Source: Devosia sp. MC521 (GTDB lineage: Bacteria > Pseudomonadota > Alphaproteobacteria > Rhizobiales > Devosiaceae). Taken from it: a DNA stretch of 64,000 nucleotides. Where the stretch lies: contig NZ_CP059902.1 of the NCBI RefSeq assembly GCF_014127105.1, positions 467,001-531,000 on the forward strand, written 5' to 3'. Shown here one piece after another: positions 61,322-64,000 of this stretch. Numbering within the stretch: the first letter of the stretch is position 1; each line of letters begins with the position of its first letter. The notes beneath the pieces were generated by a model, which saw only the letters and a list, made by a program, of their open reading frames with translations, was not told the DNA's origin and did not search any database. The position numbers were made by a program, and so were the translations under genes.

Positions 61322-62200
61322 ATGGTCGTTTATCAGCAGGATGCCCCAGCCAAGATCAATCTTGCGCTGCACATCACCCGTCGGCGCGAAGACGGCTATC
61401 ATGAGCTGGAAAGCCTGATCGTCTTCGCGGGTGTGGGTGACGACCTCGATGGTGAAGCTGCGGAAGCGGATAGTCTGACCATCAGCGGCCCCTTCGCCGC
61501 GGGGCTTGATGCAGGGCCATCCAATCTCGTGCTCAAGGCGGTTGCGGCTTTCCGCAATCGCTGGCCCCGCCTCGCCCCGCAGGGGCTAAAGCTTCACCTC
61601 ACCAAAAACCTGCCGGTCGCTTCTGGCATCGGCGGTGGCTCGGCCGACGCTGCCGCCGCGCTGCGCATTCTGCTTGATATCGCGCCTGAGCACCCGCCCA
61701 TGGGCGAGTTAATGGACCTCGCGACAACATTGGGCGCTGATGTCCCGTGTTGCCTTGTGTCACGCCCACTCGTTGCGCGTGGCATTGGCGAAATCCTCTC
61801 GCCCTTGCCAGATTTCCCCAAGCTCTACATCGTGCTGGTCAATCCACTGATCGGCGTTGTTACCGCAGACGTATTCCGTCGCCTGCGCAGCCACGACAAT
61901 TATCCTTTGCCTCAATTTCCCGAACTGCTCACGCGCCCGGCGCAATTGGGCCTTTGGCTGGCAGAAACGCGCAACGATCTTGAGCCGCCCGCGGTCAAGC
62001 TCGTGCCCGAAATTGGTATTTTGGTGGATGAGCTAGCGGAAACGCACGGCTGTATTCTCGCCCGCATGTCAGGCTCAGGCGCCACCTGCTTTGCGCTCTT
62101 TGGCGCCGAGGGGCAGGCGCATGAAGCCGCGGCCCAAATGGGCCGCCTGCACCCCGATTATTGGGTTGCTGCAGCGCCGCTTCTGCAGCCAAGCAGCTAA
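61322..62200 (+). CDS. ispE: 4-diphosphocytidyl-2-C-methyl-D-erythritol kinase
   Basis: GHMP kinase of the non-mevalonate isoprenoid pathway, supplying IPP and DMAPP for polyprenyl chains. 292 residues. AKINLALHITRRREDGYHEL at the N terminus, ATP loop ASGIGGGSADAAAALRIL, and the C-terminal SGSGATCFALFG are diagnostic. The ATG at 61322 follows the TPR gene closely. The polyprenyl synthase that uses this pathway's products lies convergent just downstream. Confidence 0.95.
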   Translation: MVVYQQDAPAKINLALHITRRREDGYHELESLIVFAGVGDDLDGEAAEADSLTISGPFAAGLDAGPSNLVLKAVAAFRNRWPRLAPQGLKLHLTKNLPVASGIGGGSADAAAALRILLDIAPEHPPMGELMDLATTLGADVPCCLVSRPLVARGIGEILSPLPDFPKLYIVLVNPLIGVVTADVFRRLRSHDNYPLPQFPELLTRPAQLGLWLAETRNDLEPPAVKLVPEIGILVDELAETHGCILARMSGSGATCFALFGAEGQAHEAAAQMGRLHPDYWVAAAPLLQPSS

Positions 62201-62213
62201 TCGCCGCTTGGCT
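62187..62213. terminator. Inverted repeat over the ispE stop
   Basis: AGCCAAGC (62187-62194) pairs perfectly with GCTTGGCT (62206-62213). The loop holds the ispE TAA (62198-62200). No T-run. It lies between two convergent genes and may be a weak bidirectional terminator. Confidence 0.45.
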
Positions 62214-62242
62214 CAAATCTTTGCGGAAAACTTGATCTGCGC

Positions 62243-63256
62243 TTAGGCCGCGCGGCCAATCGAATGCACGACAACGTCGGCCAGAATGGTCTTCATCTCG
62301 CTGTCGGGCAGGGCGTCGAGAGCCGCGATAGCCGCCTGCGCATGCGCTTGAGCTTTTTCGAGAGTCTTGGTCAGCGTGTCATAGCGATTGAAGATCGCCA
62401 CAACCTGCGCCACTTCCAAATCACTCGCATCCATATTGCCCAGCGCCGACGCAATGAGCGCGCGTTCGCTTTCGGTCGCCGATTGCAGCGCCAGAATAAC
62501 CGGCAGCGTCATCTTGCCTTCGCGCAGATCGTCGCCGACATTCTTTCCGAGCGAAGCGGCCTGGCCACCATAGTCCAGCGCATCGTCAACGAGCTGGAAA
62601 GCGTTGCCCAACTCAAGCCCATAATGCTTGAGCGCATCACGCCCAGCCTGATCGGCACCACCAGACAATGCACCCACTTCACACGCTGCTTCAAACAGCA
62701 CAGCTGTCTTGGCGCGGATCACGGCCGCATAGTCTTCCGGCGTGGTCGTCAGGTCGCCAGTCTTGGAGAGCTGGAACACTTCGCCTTCCGCCATAATCGC
62801 AGAAGCCGAGGACAGCACGCCAAGCGCTTCAATATTGTTGGTTTCCACCATCATCATGAAAGCCTGCCCAAGCAGGAAGTCACCGACAAGAATGGAAGCC
62901 TTATTGCCCCACACCATGCGGGCCGCAGGCTTGCCGCGACGCATGTCGCTCTCGTCCACCACGTCGTCATGCAACAGAGTTGCATTGTGCATGAACTCAA
63001 CTGCCGCAGCGAAATTCACCGCATAAGGCGTTTTCCGCCCAAACAGAATTGAGGCTGCGACCGTCAGCATGGGGCGCAAGCGTTTGCCGCCACTGTCGAT
63101 GAGGTAGCGGGCCAGCTCGGGCACCATGTCCACATGGGAGTGTGCGCGAGACAAAATCATCTCGTTAACGAGGGCCATATCGTCAGCGGTCGCGGCCATA
63201 AGCCGTTCAACCGGGTTCATCGCTGGCGCTTCTTTGGTCTGGGGCAGAACCGACAC
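62243..63256 (-). CDS. ispB: Long-chain polyprenyl diphosphate synthase (ubiquinone side chain)
   Basis: Condenses IPP units to a C45-C50 chain for ubiquinone. About 337 residues. First Asp-rich motif HDDVVDESDMRRG (about residue 90), second LVDDALDYGG (about 218), and GGKRLRPML before the first. In alphaproteobacteria the product is usually decaprenyl, for Q10; chain length cannot be read here. The frame extends to an ATG at 63340, but that N terminus is not family-like; a GTG at 63256 with AAGGA 10 bases before it, or the ATG at 63220, is more likely. Confidence 0.92.
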   Translation of the reverse strand: MSVLPQTKEAPAMNPVERLMAATADDMALVNEMILSRAHSHVDMVPELARYLIDSGGKRLRPMLTVAASILFGRKTPYAVNFAAAVEFMHNATLLHDDVVDESDMRRGKPAARMVWGNKASILVGDFLLGQAFMMMVETNNIEALGVLSSASAIMAEGEVFQLSKTGDLTTTPEDYAAVIRAKTAVLFEAACEVGALSGGADQAGRDALKHYGLELGNAFQLVDDALDYGGQAASLGKNVGDDLREGKMTLPVILALQSATESERALIASALGNMDASDLEVAQVVAIFNRYDTLTKTLEKAQAHAQAAIAALDALPDSEMKTILADVVVHSIGRAA

Positions 63257-63349
63257 CGTCGTAAAGTCCTTGTCGCCTTGGTGGCAAATCGGGTTGAGAC
63301 TGTCGCGCACTCCCATATAGGATAACGCGAAGTAAGCCATCCGGATGCG

Positions 63350-64000
63350 ATGTCCCTAGACCAGCCCACCGACTTTGTAAAACATCAAACACTAACGCGC
63401 GACGCCTTTTTGGGTGGACGCCTCACTCTGTCTCAACCTCAAAAAGGCTTTAGGGCCGGGCTAGACAGCGTTTTGCTTGGCGCCTCCGTCCCTAAGCACA
63501 CCGCGCATCTGCTCGATTTGGGGGCTGGTGTCGGCACTGCCGGGCTCGTTGCCATGAGCCTCGATCGCACCCATCAACTCACTCTAGGCGAACGCGATTC
63601 GGAAATTGCCCTGATTGCGGAGGCCAATATTCGCGAAAACGGCTTTGCCGAGCGCGCTCGGGTCATCACAGCCGATATCACCTCACCCACAGCGCGCCGC
63701 GAAGCAGGATTCCCCGAAAACGCCTTTGATTGTGTTATCGCGAACCCGCCCTATTTTGACGCAGGGCGTGGCACGGCCGCATCGGGTGCCTACCGGCAAG
63801 GCGCACGACACATGGCCCATTCAGAGCTTGAACTCTGGGGCAAGGCCGCAGCCGGTGCCGCGCGGGCCTCGGGCCTCGCGATCTTTGTGTATCCAGCAAC
63901 CGGTCTTGCGGCTCTCATTGCCGCCTTCGATCAGCGCTTTGGTGCTATCGAAATTCTGCCCCTTGCGCCGCGGCCCGGCCAGCCTGCCTCACGTGTTCTT
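63350..64000 (+). CDS. tRNA1(Val) N6-adenine methyltransferase-like protein, 5' part
   Basis: Runs off the window end; 217 codons are visible. AdoMet motif I LLDLGAGVGTAGL (about residues 51-63), then the adenine/amino methyltransferase signature NPPYF with the preceding DCVIA. FLGGRLTLSQPQKGFRAGLDSVLLGA at the start resembles the YfiC/TrmN6 family, which methylates A37 of tRNA-Val. RNA- or protein-glutamine methyltransferases are alternatives. The ATG at 63350 is divergent from the polyprenyl synthase. Confidence 0.8.
   Translation, partial: MSLDQPTDFVKHQTLTRDAFLGGRLTLSQPQKGFRAGLDSVLLGASVPKHTAHLLDLGAGVGTAGLVAMSLDRTHQLTLGERDSEIALIAEANIRENGFAERARVITADITSPTARREAGFPENAFDCVIANPPYFDAGRGTAASGAYRQGARHMAHSELELWGKAAAGAARASGLAIFVYPATGLAALIAAFDQRFGAIEILPLAPRPGQPASRVL

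Overview
The window is about 64 kb of ordinary, densely packed chromosome from an alphaproteobacterium of the order Hyphomicrobiales (Rhizobiales). The signs are a CcrM-type cell-cycle methyltransferase beside rnhB, the F0 ATP synthase operon in atpI-B-E-B'-B order, a coxB-coxA-ctaB-CoxF-like-ctaG-coxC-SURF1 block, and small alphaproteobacterial families (DUF2093, DUF4170, DUF6101-like, DUF1127, IalB). A Devosia-like genus is my best guess from overall gene content and style; this is inference, not a database result. I see no phage, transposase, CRISPR array, rRNA or tRNA.

Layout. 1-8.7 kb: 3' part of gshA, purD, a patatin-like lipase, an MDR oxidoreductase, tadA coupled to a membrane alpha/beta-hydrolase, and mutL with the endonuclease motif. 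8.9-17.9 kb: a fused glyoxalase-fold/carboxylesterase protein between two identical-arm palindromes, ubiA, a DUF6101-like gene, cysQ-like, DUF4170, an LpxB-like glycosyltransferase, DUF2093, xseA, and a LysR gene divergent from a DUF1127 gene. 18.1-28.4 kb: an IalB protein, then the cytochrome c oxidase operon with its haem and copper assembly genes, SURF1, thrC, an M16 peptidase and a GNAT protein. 28.6-34.2 kb: a membrane c-di-GMP phosphodiesterase, YqgE, a DsbD-alpha-like protein, a peroxiredoxin and a lipoprotein. 34.3-42 kb (minus strand): the glycine cleavage operon gcvT-H-PA-PB behind a tandem glycine riboswitch, and the F0 operon. 42-50.6 kb: smc, DsbA-like, DciA-like, mutY, GNAT, ccrM and rnhB. 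50.6-64 kb: a secreted protein, HAD phosphatase, radical SAM protein, DHA2 drug exporter, moaB, a second MFS protein, an atypical family-4-like uracil-DNA glycosylase, ETF-quinone oxidoreductase, a TPR protein, ispE, a polyprenyl diphosphate synthase and a partial methyltransferase.

Several genes serve one respiratory theme: ubiA and the polyprenyl synthase build ubiquinone, ETF-QO reduces it, the cox operon makes the terminal oxidase, and the F0 genes use the proton gradient. DNA maintenance is a second theme (mutL, xseA, mutY, the UDG-like protein, smc, rnhB, DciA, CcrM).

The most notable points are: an LpxB-like glycosyltransferase of unknown function in the slot where rhizobia, as I recall them, carry waaA-lpxK; a two-domain fusion resembling Bacillus MhqO plus MhqD; a perfect 13-bp inverted repeat upstream of coxB; a family-4-like UDG that appears to lack two of four Fe-S cysteines and to have altered catalytic motifs; a split glycine dehydrogenase under a tandem riboswitch; and CtrA-like boxes before ccrM. 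I found no clear multi-gene system that is wholly new.
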